Positions 7,941-16,880 of a DNA stretch of 64,000 nt are shown piece by piece. The notes beneath the pieces are model-generated. The model had not been told where the DNA came from. It ran no database searches and saw nothing but the letters and a program-made list of their open reading frames with translations. The stretch comes from Lachnospiraceae bacterium UBA7143. Lineage in GTDB: Bacteria; Bacillota; Clostridia; Lachnospirales; Lachnospiraceae. The DNA is taken from the NCBI GenBank assembly GCA_002491905.1, contig DKWV01000001.1, positions 178,006-242,005 of the forward strand, read 5' to 3'. The translations under genes and the position numbers were made by a program. The stretch's first letter is position 1. Each line of letters begins with the position of its first letter.

Positions 7941-8960
7941 TCAAATGTTTCCCAGATTAATCTGGTCAGTAATCCAGGGAATAACAATATCAAGGATAGC
8001 GTCTAAATCCGTCTTCGCCTCAAATCCCAGCAGCCGCTTTGCCTTAGACACATCCGGAACCCTTTTTTGCACATCATATTGAAATGCAGGATCGGAGACA
8101 AATGTAAGGGGCTTGTCCCCATTAATTTTCCGCCAGATCATCTCCGCCAGCTGATGTACTGTCGTAGATACAGACGTTGACAGATTAAAATCCTCATTCC
8201 GGGCTTTTTCGGATTCAATACACAGCCTGATCCCTTCCGCCAAATCCCCTCCATAAGTATAATGCCTGATCTGTTCCCCGCTTCCTAAAATGTGCAGCGG
8301 ATCCTGCCCTTTATATACTTTTTGAACCAGATCGGGAACTACATGGCTCATTGCCAGCTTTATGTTTCCGGACATAACTTCTTTTTCGTTTTTTGCCCTC
8401 TGTTCCCCGGTCCCAACACAGTTGAAAGGACGAATAACCGTATATGGCAGCTGATACTGCTCCCATGCGCCCTTTGCAAAATACTCACAGGCGAGCTTCT
8501 GAAACCCATACGTAGAAAGAGGCGGCGGGCACTGCAGCTCATACCCCTCCTTGCTGGGATACTCGTGACAGCTTTCAAATACCATCGAAGAAGACAGCAC
8601 GTTAATTTTTTGAAGATGCTTATTCTGATGCGCCCATATAGCCGCGTCAAAAGTAGAAGCAATGATCCTTTCATTCTCCGCCAGTAAATCATATGCGAAG
8701 CTATGGAAATACGTAATTCCGCCGATCATTGCCGCGATGGCAACTACCTGATCACAGTCGCTTATTAATTCCTTCATCAGGTCCGTATCTTTTACATCGC
8801 CCTCTACAAATGTGTAGTTAGGATTGTTATCATAACTTTTTTCAATCTTTCCGTATTTACTGTAATTGTCAATTCCGACTACCTGATGCCCATGTTGGAT
8901 TAATTCCTCCACTAAGTAACCCGCCACAAAACCCGCAGAACCTGTAACTAAAATTTTCAT
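7941..8960 (-). CDS. NAD-dependent nucleotide-sugar epimerase/dehydratase (extended SDR)
   Basis: A 339-residue extended short-chain dehydrogenase. The Rossmann motif is GSAGFVAGYL (residues 7-16), the catalytic pair is Tyr151/Lys155 (STYGFQK) with serines at 123-125 (SSS), and a C-terminal sugar-binding part follows. It is close to UDP-glucose/UDP-GalA 4-epimerases and GDP-sugar epimerases; the exact reaction cannot be fixed by eye. It overlaps the upstream dehydrogenase by four bases (ATGA) and has AAGGAGG ahead, so the two are translationally coupled. A dehydrogenase followed by an epimerase fits synthesis of a UDP-hexuronic acid and its epimer. Confidence 0.85.
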   Translation of the reverse strand: MKILVTGSAGFVAGYLVEELIQHGHQVVGIDNYSKYGKIEKSYDNNPNYTFVEGDVKDTDLMKELISDCDQVVAIAAMIGGITYFHSFAYDLLAENERIIASTFDAAIWAHQNKHLQKINVLSSSMVFESCHEYPSKEGYELQCPPPLSTYGFQKLACEYFAKGAWEQYQLPYTVIRPFNCVGTGEQRAKNEKEVMSGNIKLAMSHVVPDLVQKVYKGQDPLHILGSGEQIRHYTYGGDLAEGIRLCIESEKARNEDFNLSTSVSTTVHQLAEMIWRKINGDKPLTFVSDPAFQYDVQKRVPDVSKAKRLLGFEAKTDLDAILDIVIPWITDQINLGNI

Positions 8961-10285
8961 TTTGCATCCTCCTTGAACATATTTCCCAATGTTGAAACTT
9001 TAACATTTTCACTGTACTGCAATTCTTTACATATTCCCCATGAATCCAGAATTTCGAATCCGCCCTTGGAATATAAAATAGATGGATCAGGTAAAACCGT
9101 CTCATACTTTCGGTGATTATTTAAGATCAAAAGAAGCGAAGCCTCGCGGCAAGCCTCGAACAGATCAGCATAATAATCCCCTACTCCCAATGCCTCCATC
9201 TCGTCAGGCAGCGCTACAAAATCATGAATATGCATTTTATATCCGGCAGCCTTTAATTTCTTTGCTATATAAACGCTGCTTGAGCCTCTTAAATCCGACG
9301 TCGCCGGCTGCCCCTTAAATGCCATTCCGCTGATTGCGACAATCTTGTTTTCTCCGGGTTCCCCAATCTTTCCCTTCACCCATCTGACAACCATATCTTC
9401 CAGCGACTCATTAAACTTTCTTCCGGCAAGAATAAATGCCCTGCTATCGCATTCCGGCATATTATTTATCAATAAATACGCATCCTTCTCCAGACACGGC
9501 CCCGCTACAAACCCCGGCATGGCAATGTTGCTGCGCTGATAGCCATAATTCGCATGCCTGATCGTTGCCGCACCATCTACCCCAAATTCCTGCGCCGCCA
9601 TACAAAAAGCGTTTCCGATTGCAAAAGACATATCCCGGTATGTATTACAGTATAATTTAATGAGTTCAGCTTCCTCCAGGCTGTCTGCTTCAACCACACA
9701 GGGCGTAATTTTTCTAAAAATATTTTGAGCCATTTCCAATGATCTTTGATTATTTCCACTGATAATCTGAGGCAGATGCGTCAATTCACTGACAGCGTTT
9801 CCTTCGATCGTCCTCTCGGGACACATAGCCACCAGCAGTTCTGATTCCTTTTTGCCGCACAGCTCCGCCAAAAAAGGCAGTACAATATTCCGCGTAGTAC
9901 CTACCGATACAGTACTGCGAAGAATAATCAGCTGTGAACCGTTATATACATTTTTAATGGAATTAATCGCCGATTTAATATACTCGAAATTCGGCTCCTC
10001 CCCTTTATCCCCAGTTGCAGTAGATTTCAGGGGCGTTCCCACCGTAATGAGAAAGGCCTCGTAATCCGTATTCTCGGAAAACGCCTCCACCACATGTAAT
10101 GTCTTCCCGTTATAACGGCGGATTAAATTGTCAATTTCCGGTTCGTAAAAGTGCGCCCTGTTTTCCCTGATACAGCTTTTAATCCATTCATTCAGTTCAA
10201 CACCTTCCACATTGATCCCGTTTGCAGCAGCTACCACTGCCCACGTCAAACCAACATACCCTAATCCTATCACTCCTACATTCAT
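8957..10285 (-). CDS. UDP-glucose/GDP-mannose dehydrogenase family enzyme
   Basis: A 442-residue NAD-dependent nucleotide-sugar 6-dehydrogenase, oxidising the C6 alcohol to a uronic acid. Visible are GLGYVGLTWA (8-17), STVSVGTT (124-131), CPERTIEG (155-162) and the catalytic region GFVAGPCLEKDAYLL with Cys264 and Lys267. Sequence around the Cys departs from the usual GxGFGGxC/GxGVGGHC glycine run (here AGPC), so the substrate may be unusual. It differs clearly from the WecC-like enzyme at 49405-50625. It is coupled by ATGA to the epimerase downstream and overlaps the GT2 upstream. Confidence 0.85.
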   Translation of the reverse strand: MNVGVIGLGYVGLTWAVVAAANGINVEGVELNEWIKSCIRENRAHFYEPEIDNLIRRYNGKTLHVVEAFSENTDYEAFLITVGTPLKSTATGDKGEEPNFEYIKSAINSIKNVYNGSQLIILRSTVSVGTTRNIVLPFLAELCGKKESELLVAMCPERTIEGNAVSELTHLPQIISGNNQRSLEMAQNIFRKITPCVVEADSLEEAELIKLYCNTYRDMSFAIGNAFCMAAQEFGVDGAATIRHANYGYQRSNIAMPGFVAGPCLEKDAYLLINNMPECDSRAFILAGRKFNESLEDMVVRWVKGKIGEPGENKIVAISGMAFKGQPATSDLRGSSSVYIAKKLKAAGYKMHIHDFVALPDEMEALGVGDYYADLFEACREASLLLILNNHRKYETVLPDPSILYSKGGFEILDSWGICKELQYSENVKVSTLGNMFKEDAK

Positions 10286-11241
10286 AATTCTGTCCTTTCT
10301 CTCTGGCTGCCATACACTTCCCTGACAACAAACTGCGGCGAGTTGTTAATACATATATAGATACGTCCGATATATTCCCCCATAAGCCCCATATTAATCA
10401 GAATCAGCCCGCCTATCACAAGCATAATGGCCGTCTGGGAACTCCAGCCATACGGAATAATCGCCTCAAGTTCCGGAATAAACAGTTTTCTGATAATAAT
10501 GATTATCGTATAAATAAAACCTATAAAGGCAAACAGGAATCCGGCATAGGTGCTGATTTCAAGCGGTTTCACTGAAAATGCCGTAAACCCGTTAAACCAC
10601 AGCGAAATCAGTTTTTTGAGACTATACCCTGACTGGCCCGACAACCTGTCATTATGCTGTATGGATACGTATCCGATATTTCTGGTCGTTCGGAGAACCA
10701 GCCCTCCAAGGTACGGATAGCAGTTTGTATACCGGATCATTTCGTCAATAACATATTTGCGCGCCACAAAGAAACTGCCTGTATAGTATCCCTTTACGCC
10801 GAATACATAATCGGACATACGCCTCGCGAAGTCGGATCCCCAGCGCCGGAACGCCTTCTGATGCATCTCCTCATATTTCGCATAGACGACATCATACCCC
10901 TTCTCCAGTTCACACAGCAGTTTAGGGACTTCCCTCGCGGGCGTCTGTCCGTCATCATCAAGCGAGACGACATAATCGCCCGTACAGTAGTGGTACCCCG
11001 CCAGCACCGCACTGTGCTGCCCGAAATTCTTAGCCAGATCGACTCCCAGAATATGCGGATCCCTGTTTGCATATTCTTTGATAACATCCCACACGTCATC
11101 GGGCGAGCCGTCATTTACCAGAATGATCTCATAATCATATTTTGCCTCTTTCCCGATCATTTCCCTGATCTCTTCAATCACGCTTCCCACTGTTTTCTGT
11201 GACCTGTAACAGGGAATTACAAATGATAATTTCTTATCCAT
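10282..11241 (-). CDS. GtrB/ArnC-type GT2 polyprenyl-phosphate glycosyltransferase with two membrane helices
   Basis: A 319-residue enzyme. The GT-A domain (1-225) opens with LSFVIPCYRSQKTVGSV and holds VNDGSPDD and SLDDDGQ, the metal-binding acidic motif. Two membrane helices follow (about 235-262 and 272-300), then a short basic tail. This is the layout of GtrB/YfdH and ArnC, which load undecaprenyl phosphate with one sugar for use outside the membrane. A paralogue with the same layout lies at 21897-22847. The stop overlaps the dehydrogenase start by four bases, so the oxidised sugar may be the one transferred (inference). Confidence 0.88.
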   Translation of the reverse strand: MDKKLSFVIPCYRSQKTVGSVIEEIREMIGKEAKYDYEIILVNDGSPDDVWDVIKEYANRDPHILGVDLAKNFGQHSAVLAGYHYCTGDYVVSLDDDGQTPAREVPKLLCELEKGYDVVYAKYEEMHQKAFRRWGSDFARRMSDYVFGVKGYYTGSFFVARKYVIDEMIRYTNCYPYLGGLVLRTTRNIGYVSIQHNDRLSGQSGYSLKKLISLWFNGFTAFSVKPLEISTYAGFLFAFIGFIYTIIIIIRKLFIPELEAIIPYGWSSQTAIMLVIGGLILINMGLMGEYIGRIYICINNSPQFVVREVYGSQRERTEL

Positions 11242-11269
11242 GCGGCCATCACCTCATTCCGTTCATGCC

Positions 11270-12970
11270 TTACCGATTTAGATACTTATAAACAATAAAT
11301 CCGTCCTCTACATCTGTAATTTCGCAGCTACACTCCGGAAACTTTTCTTTCATCACATTACTCAAATTCTCATCAGGTATTTCGCTAGCTATAAAATACA
11401 CATTCTCCTCAAAAAAGTCCTCCATAAATATTTGTTCAAAACCGTTCTTTTCAATTTGTGCATAATAAACCGGCGAATTGTAGTAAGATCCTCCCCAGAA
11501 TATTAAGTTATATGGCAGGCCTTCCGTATATACTCTAAAAGGGCTTCCTCCCCCTGATAAAGGCACTCCGTAAATATAAACATTTTCCTGATGTGCTATC
11601 GCATAGTCCTCAATATCAGCCCACCGTATTTTGGCTTCGCTGCACGCCTGAGAAAATTTTTGGGCTCTGACGTATCCTCCGAACGGATAGCATGCGCACG
11701 CTATGCAAAGCGCCAAAGCCACACCGGATATGATCAGATTCTCTGTTCTGTTCTTTTTCCTTTCCTCAGTTACTGGAGAATTTGCCGCCGCCCCCAAAAT
11801 TGATGGTATCACCGCGAGCAGCGTCCATGCCTCTAACACTCTTTCCACAATTCTCCCTCTATATCCAAAATACTGCGTCTCCGCAAACCATACAAACAGC
11901 CACAAAAAGGAAACCATACTCCTGCATCTTCCCTCGCGGCGTCTGACCGCATCCGCAAAAAGAAATATCAACAGCAGTACCCACACTTTAACCTGAAATT
12001 CTGTGTTGGGAAACCATTCATGTAAAAGTGTTCTGCCCACACGTATGGATCCACGTACGTTACGCTCATTTATCTGTCTGAGCGTTTCCGTATTTACAGT
12101 CTCATCCATAAAGAACCAACGTTTTACCAGCTCATAAAATTCTTCCGACCATCCGATTTTATCAAACAGATCCTTATTGGATTCGTAATCCAGTTTTGAA
12201 TAGTCTGTGAATCTTACTCTTTCTGCACTATATTCCCAAAACTCCTCCCGTTCGCACAGCGATTCATGAATATTGTTGACAGTTATAGATATGACAGCCG
12301 CTGCAAATATCGCAATAAATGAAACTATCATATTCTTAATCTTCCGCCTGTCGGCAGTTTTGAACAGATATCTAAGTACTTCCAGACAAATTGCAAACAC
12401 TGCGTGTCCCAATACAAGATACCCTACACTAATCCGAATAGTAATGGAGAAAAACATGAAAGAAAAAATCAGTATATTCTTTATGATAATATTTTTTCGT
12501 TTTTCTTCCTCTCTCCCAATCATCAGTAAAGAAACAGCGGCAATACCGCAAAACGCTGACACCGTTGTAAACTGCAGAATAGCAGAATAATACAGGAACA
12601 TGCTAAAATACAGCAGGCAAAACAGACTTTCTCCCCATTCGGGAAAGGACACGACAATGCAATAGCAAACAGCCACCAAAGATAGGGCAATGAGCACCAA
12701 AAAAATAAGTGTATACCAGGGGAGGGCTCCAGTGATTCTATAGAACGAAGATACGATTTTCCCCCACAAAAAAAAGATTTGTGTAGTATCTGCTTCCGGT
12801 TTTCCCGTTTTTGCTCCCGAAAAATAATTCATCAGGTACTCGTCATCATTCGTCTCAAAAGTAATGGGAATCAGCGCCCATGTCACCGTCAGCAAAAAGG
12901 TAACAAGCGCGGCGGAAAACAGCAGTCTGTGTCTGTCCCGCAGCTCCCGTATCTTCATTATTGTCACCAC
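11270..12970 (-). CDS. Polytopic membrane protein, putative GT-C transferase
   Basis: A 566-residue protein with about ten helices, starting with a basic N-terminus and a first helix near residues 18-36. The first outer loop carries ETNDDEYLMNYFSG, an acidic pair in the position of the GT-C catalytic aspartate. A soluble segment of about 120 residues closes the protein. A GTG start at 12968-12970 has GGGAGG eight bases ahead; the ATG at 12958 has no good site, so the GTG is preferred. It lies directly upstream of the GtrB-type gene, the usual partner of such transferases. The exact family is not recognised. Confidence 0.7.
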   Translation of the reverse strand: MVTIMKIRELRDRHRLLFSAALVTFLLTVTWALIPITFETNDDEYLMNYFSGAKTGKPEADTTQIFFLWGKIVSSFYRITGALPWYTLIFLVLIALSLVAVCYCIVVSFPEWGESLFCLLYFSMFLYYSAILQFTTVSAFCGIAAVSLLMIGREEEKRKNIIIKNILIFSFMFFSITIRISVGYLVLGHAVFAICLEVLRYLFKTADRRKIKNMIVSFIAIFAAAVISITVNNIHESLCEREEFWEYSAERVRFTDYSKLDYESNKDLFDKIGWSEEFYELVKRWFFMDETVNTETLRQINERNVRGSIRVGRTLLHEWFPNTEFQVKVWVLLLIFLFADAVRRREGRCRSMVSFLWLFVWFAETQYFGYRGRIVERVLEAWTLLAVIPSILGAAANSPVTEERKKNRTENLIISGVALALCIACACYPFGGYVRAQKFSQACSEAKIRWADIEDYAIAHQENVYIYGVPLSGGGSPFRVYTEGLPYNLIFWGGSYYNSPVYYAQIEKNGFEQIFMEDFFEENVYFIASEIPDENLSNVMKEKFPECSCEITDVEDGFIVYKYLNR

Positions 12971-13024
12971 TCAAACATCCTCCCTAAACATCCAATATTT
13001 CTATCCGCTGGCATATTGCAGCAT

Positions 13025-13798
13025 TTATCCAATAACTCCAATCTGCTTGCGGAGCCGGCTCATCCTTGCTGTGTCTTCCCTGGCCATATTCGCATAGTAT
13101 TCCTCCTTAAATTCTAAATACCGCAGTTCAAAAAATAGCGCTTCCTTTATCTGACTTTTTAACATTTTCTCATCTTTACTTGGCGTCATTACTACTTTAC
13201 GTGTTTCATACCTATCTATGTGGGGCGCCATCTTTTTAATAAATGGGATAGATTCCATCCCGATATTCCCGCCAAAGTTTGTAGTTAGTCCTGCATTACG
13301 TGACATTATTAAAAGCCTTTTGGTCGCTTCAAACACTTCGTCACACTCAATATCCTTTTTTTCAATCCACATAGAAGCGGATAAATCACTTCTTCCAACC
13401 GTAACGCCTGTCAAAAAGCCATTCCCACATTCCAGGATCGCATCATAATTATCCAAACATGTTATGGTTTCAGCATTAATTATCCTCTCCACTGAATCTA
13501 CACCATTATAGACCTTTTCAAAAGCACCTTTGAACTTTTTCATAGCAAATGGTGTTTCTATCATCGGAGCCATTACTCCCGTTGCATATAGCAGCTTACA
13601 TTGATCCAAATCATGTACTGCCTCACATCCGCCGATTTTAATAATAAAACCAAGCCCGGCGATATCAATAAACTCCCTTAACATAATTAGTTCATCTTTT
13701 CTTGAACCCTCTGCTTCAAATTCAGCCTTAATACTTACAGCTCCGTAGTATTCTTTAAGTTTTTTTAATGAATCAATAATTATTTGCTTGCTTTTCAC
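13025..13798 (-). CDS. HpcH/HpaI (citrate lyase/2-keto-3-deoxy acid) family aldolase-like protein
   Basis: A 257-residue TIM-barrel protein. It shows KAEFEAEG near the N-terminus, IKIGGCEA, APMIETPFAM and GVTVGRSDLSASM. The last two match the metal-ligand Glu and the GxxDLS signature of HpcH/HpaI aldolases and CitE-like enzymes, which make or split C-C bonds with pyruvate or acyl units. Such an enzyme is unusual in a glycan operon. It sits immediately upstream in sequence (downstream in transcription) of a cytidylyltransferase, with 12 bases between them, and may form or cleave a keto-acid sugar. A GTG at 13807 touches the AGGAGG, so the GTG at 13796-13798, eight bases away, is the likely start. 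Confidence 0.75.
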   Translation of the reverse strand: MKSKQIIIDSLKKLKEYYGAVSIKAEFEAEGSRKDELIMLREFIDIAGLGFIIKIGGCEAVHDLDQCKLLYATGVMAPMIETPFAMKKFKGAFEKVYNGVDSVERIINAETITCLDNYDAILECGNGFLTGVTVGRSDLSASMWIEKKDIECDEVFEATKRLLIMSRNAGLTTNFGGNIGMESIPFIKKMAPHIDRYETRKVVMTPSKDEKMLKSQIKEALFFELRYLEFKEEYYANMAREDTARMSRLRKQIGVIG

Positions 13799-13810
13799 AG
13801 AACACACCTC

Positions 13811-14470
13811 CTACAATCCATAGATGACCTTTCCAATGTATTCTGCTATTTTTAAATCCTCCTCCGTATTTATATCCACTGGCTGAAACTTGTCTACAAT
13901 ATGGATATACGGATTTCTTCCGATACGGCAACGATACTTTTCTAAAGATTCTCTCGTTATCCCATACAGACCAGTTGTTTCTTCTACAACTGGCAGCATG
14001 TCCTGGCTTCGCGGAAGTATACCCGGTCTGTAGTTTATAGGATTTCCAGCATACCAATAGAAGCTATGATTTTCTGTTGCTGTAAAACACGAGTCATATG
14101 CAGTACTTGAAGTAAGCCGTTCAAAACATGCCTTTATTGAATCTGGCTGTAAGTAGGGAGCCGTTGCAAACAACTGAAAATAATAATCATACTCAGGGTA
14201 TCGCAGATAATGACTTACCAACAAATCATTTCCATTAGCTGTATTTAATGCAAGTTCCGGCTTTCTTTCAATTATCAGGAAACCCATGTTACTTGCAAAT
14301 CCAGCAATTTCATCACTATTTGTGTCAACATAAACAACATCAAACACATCTGCGGCTTTTACATTCTCACATATATACTGGTATAGCCTTTTCCCATTAA
14401 GATTTCTCAGGTTTTTCCCAGGTACTCGCTCTGAATGGGCCTTGATCGGAATAAAGCAGGCTGTTTTCAT
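13811..14470 (-). CDS. CMP-sugar synthetase-like cytidylyltransferase (IPIK subfamily)
   Basis: A 219-residue GT-A-fold nucleotidyltransferase of the NeuA/KdsB group. The N-terminal loop reads FIPIKAHSERVPGKNL, a variant of the IPARGGSKGIPxKN signature that binds CTP. Later come TNGNDLL-type motifs, ATAPYLQ (for LQPTSPL) and RIGRNPYIHIVDKFQPVDI near the C-terminus. The same subfamily marks recur in the fusion protein at 14520-16880 and in 45937-46593, setting these three apart from the two classical NeuA-like proteins here. It should activate an ulosonic-type sugar as a CMP derivative. The ATG has GGAGG seven bases ahead. Confidence 0.8.
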   Translation of the reverse strand: MKTACFIPIKAHSERVPGKNLRNLNGKRLYQYICENVKAADVFDVVYVDTNSDEIAGFASNMGFLIIERKPELALNTANGNDLLVSHYLRYPEYDYYFQLFATAPYLQPDSIKACFERLTSSTAYDSCFTATENHSFYWYAGNPINYRPGILPRSQDMLPVVEETTGLYGITRESLEKYRCRIGRNPYIHIVDKFQPVDINTEEDLKIAEYIGKVIYGL

Positions 14471-14519
14471 GCTGCCACCTCCAATCCATGTCCATCACAA
14501 GCGAAAAGGGTCTTTTTAA

Positions 14520-16880
14520 CTAATCTGTACAGTCCCCCCACTCTATTTTTTCTGACTGACTATCCATCACGTTTCCTCCTTCCGCTAAATGCACATATCT
14601 CTCGCTTGTCAAAAAATTGATATTCACTTGTTTTGCATATTCATTCAGAACACACGAAATACCAGAATTTAGCTCATTGTAAATAGCTCTCGCTGCTATG
14701 AATGAGACACTGTCATTAGCATAATTGCCTGAAATATCCTGCGAATATCCATCCATACCTGCTATATATATTGCTTTTACTCCACATTTGATAAGGAACT
14801 TGATTGCCATCAGTCCCGCATTATCCTGCACCATCTCGTGGTCATTTAGCAATTCTTTATAATCAGTTTGCAAATATATCATATCTGCAGGAATATTTGA
14901 AGTCACAATACATTTACTTCGATTTCCCTTTTCCATCTCTCTAAATCTACGCAAGTTACTCAAAAATATAAAATCTGTTTTTCTATACGAATATTCACAG
15001 TTTATACTGATAACTATTGCATTTTCATTAAAATTTTTAATCCTGTCTTTTTCAGTCAACGAACTTTTACCTGGCGCTATAAGCAATACAGTCTTACCCT
15101 TTAATAAACTTAACAATTCCTCCATCTTTTCATTATTGCTCTGACCCTTGGATAAAAACCTTAGATAAAGATCCTCTATATATTGACGATCAAAGTACAC
15201 TCTTTTTTCATCTTCCATCATCCCAAAAATCATATTCATCTCTTCCACATTTAAAGTACACTTATCACTTAAATACCCTGCATAATTGGGATGCGTGTTA
15301 TATGACGCTGATAGATAGTTCGGCAGTGAGTATCCCCAATAATCTTTCTGATGGAACGGTTCAAGTATTTCGTCAATAATATTCAACAACGGTTCAAGCT
15401 TATAATTACTGCAAATTTTATCGTTCAAATATCCAACAAACAATTCTGTATTAAGGTTTCCCGCACCTCTTCCCATTCCATAAACGCAGCAGTCTATAAT
15501 AATACGATGCCGCGTCCTCAAATCTATTAAACTCTGGGCATTAGAGTAGGCAAGTTGCATATTATTGTGTGAATGGAATCCTATTGCAATATTCTGCAAT
15601 AGATTATGTTCAACCAAATAAAATAATCTGTGCAAGTCCTTTGGCTTCATAACCCCAAAACTATCTACAATATAGAAAGCGTACGGTTTCAGATTATTGC
15701 AATCATTTATTAAGTCTAAAAATTCTCTGTCACTATATGAAAGAGAAATCATCGGCTGCATAAAGAGCAAATATCCACGGCGCTTTATTTCCTTTGCCGC
15801 CTTAATTGCATTGTCCTTATCTTTTCTATGAAATGCCAATCTAATTCCGTCAATCATGCCAGGCTTTCGATCCGGCAGCCTTTCAAAATCAAATTCGCCC
15901 AAATTAACCATAGCCACAAATACAGATTCTCTGTTCGCCGGAATAGATGCACTAATTTCCTCCACCGATGAATAAATGCTTCTCTCTGCATTCCGTTCTG
16001 CTCTGTTACTTATGAACCCGCATTCTATAATATCGACACCCGCCTCAACAAGCCCACATGTAATTTTCTTTATGTTTTTCCACCCAAATTCCCAATTATT
16101 GCAATATCCTCCATCACGGAGCGTACAATCCAAAACCTGCACAATTTTATCAGCATTAATATTGACAGTATTATTTTCGGCACTGCTTTCTTGTGCTTCA
16201 AATAATATATCCTGTGAGAAATCGCCTACACCATGAACAATTCCAGCATTTATTGCATCTGCTATTTCAAAATCAATAGGATGATTTATATCCACTGCCT
16301 CTATCGGAGATACCTCAAGCATATATGGATTATTACCTATGCGGCTTTTCTTATTTTCAATAACATCCTTTGTAAAGATATATAACCCAGTAGTTTCAAC
16401 AAAAAGTGGCTGCAAATCCTGCGTCCTTGGAATATCCTGCGGATTGTAATTGAACGCCTTCCCGTCCTTCCATATAAACTCCTGCATTTTTCTAACCGCT
16501 ATGGCAGAATCATATTCTCCTGATTTGACAGCAAGTACCCCTTTATCTATAGTTTCGGACGTTTGAAACGGAGCAGTTGCGTGTGCCAAAACGTATATGT
16601 CCGCAGGAACTTCCTGTGAAAAAGCATAAAACATTTCATTGACATTAACCGATTGTGAATCAAAACGTTTATCACGTCGCAAAAAATTTACACCCTTCAA
16701 GATGTACTCACATATGTCATCCTGGCTGCAATACACAAAAATATCATTCACTTCCTTACACCCCAAAAGTGCTGTCTGAATAAAACTGATGAGAGGCGTT
16801 CCGTCCATAAATCTTTTCGTGTTTTTCCCCGGCGTTCGCTCGTTATTCATTTTAATCGGTATTAACGCAACTGTTCTCAT
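14520..16880 (-). CDS. Trifunctional fusion: cytidylyltransferase + HMGL-like (DRE-TIM) aldolase + unknown C-terminal domain
   Basis: A 786-residue protein; residue numbers below count from an upstream ATG two codons earlier. Residues 1-218 are an IPIK-type cytidylyltransferase (IPIKMNNERTPGKN, 9-22). A linker (219-247) leads to a DRE-TIM metallolyase barrel (248-560) with LDCTLRDGG (252-260), GFHSHNN metal ligands (436-442) and GMGRGAGN (470-477), most like 4-hydroxy-2-oxovalerate aldolases. Residues 596-770 form a Rossmann-like domain (KTVLLIAPGKSSL; YIAGMDGYSQ) that I cannot name. The ATG at 16878-16880 overlaps the previous stop as ATGA with GGGGG ahead, fixing the start. The gene is strongly AT-rich. 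The same parts occur unfused at 44306-46593. Likely role: forming a 3-deoxy-2-keto acid sugar and activating it with CMP (inference). Confidence 0.82.
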   Translation of the reverse strand: MRTVALIPIKMNNERTPGKNTKRFMDGTPLISFIQTALLGCKEVNDIFVYCSQDDICEYILKGVNFLRRDKRFDSQSVNVNEMFYAFSQEVPADIYVLAHATAPFQTSETIDKGVLAVKSGEYDSAIAVRKMQEFIWKDGKAFNYNPQDIPRTQDLQPLFVETTGLYIFTKDVIENKKSRIGNNPYMLEVSPIEAVDINHPIDFEIADAINAGIVHGVGDFSQDILFEAQESSAENNTVNINADKIVQVLDCTLRDGGYCNNWEFGWKNIKKITCGLVEAGVDIIECGFISNRAERNAERSIYSSVEEISASIPANRESVFVAMVNLGEFDFERLPDRKPGMIDGIRLAFHRKDKDNAIKAAKEIKRRGYLLFMQPMISLSYSDREFLDLINDCNNLKPYAFYIVDSFGVMKPKDLHRLFYLVEHNLLQNIAIGFHSHNNMQLAYSNAQSLIDLRTRHRIIIDCCVYGMGRGAGNLNTELFVGYLNDKICSNYKLEPLLNIIDEILEPFHQKDYWGYSLPNYLSASYNTHPNYAGYLSDKCTLNVEEMNMIFGMMEDEKRVYFDRQYIEDLYLRFLSKGQSNNEKMEELLSLLKGKTVLLIAPGKSSLTEKDRIKNFNENAIVISINCEYSYRKTDFIFLSNLRRFREMEKGNRSKCIVTSNIPADMIYLQTDYKELLNDHEMVQDNAGLMAIKFLIKCGVKAIYIAGMDGYSQDISGNYANDSVSFIAARAIYNELNSGISCVLNEYAKQVNINFLTSERYVHLAEGGNVMDSQSEKIEWGDCTD

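Noticed and set aside
13025..16880. Phosphonate pathway (PEP mutase plus CMP transferase) as an alternative reading of the aldolase and cytidylyltransferase genes
   Set aside because: The 13025-13798 protein has the HpcH/HpaI GRSDLS signature and not the PEP mutase EDKxxPKxNS motif, and no phosphonopyruvate decarboxylase is present.
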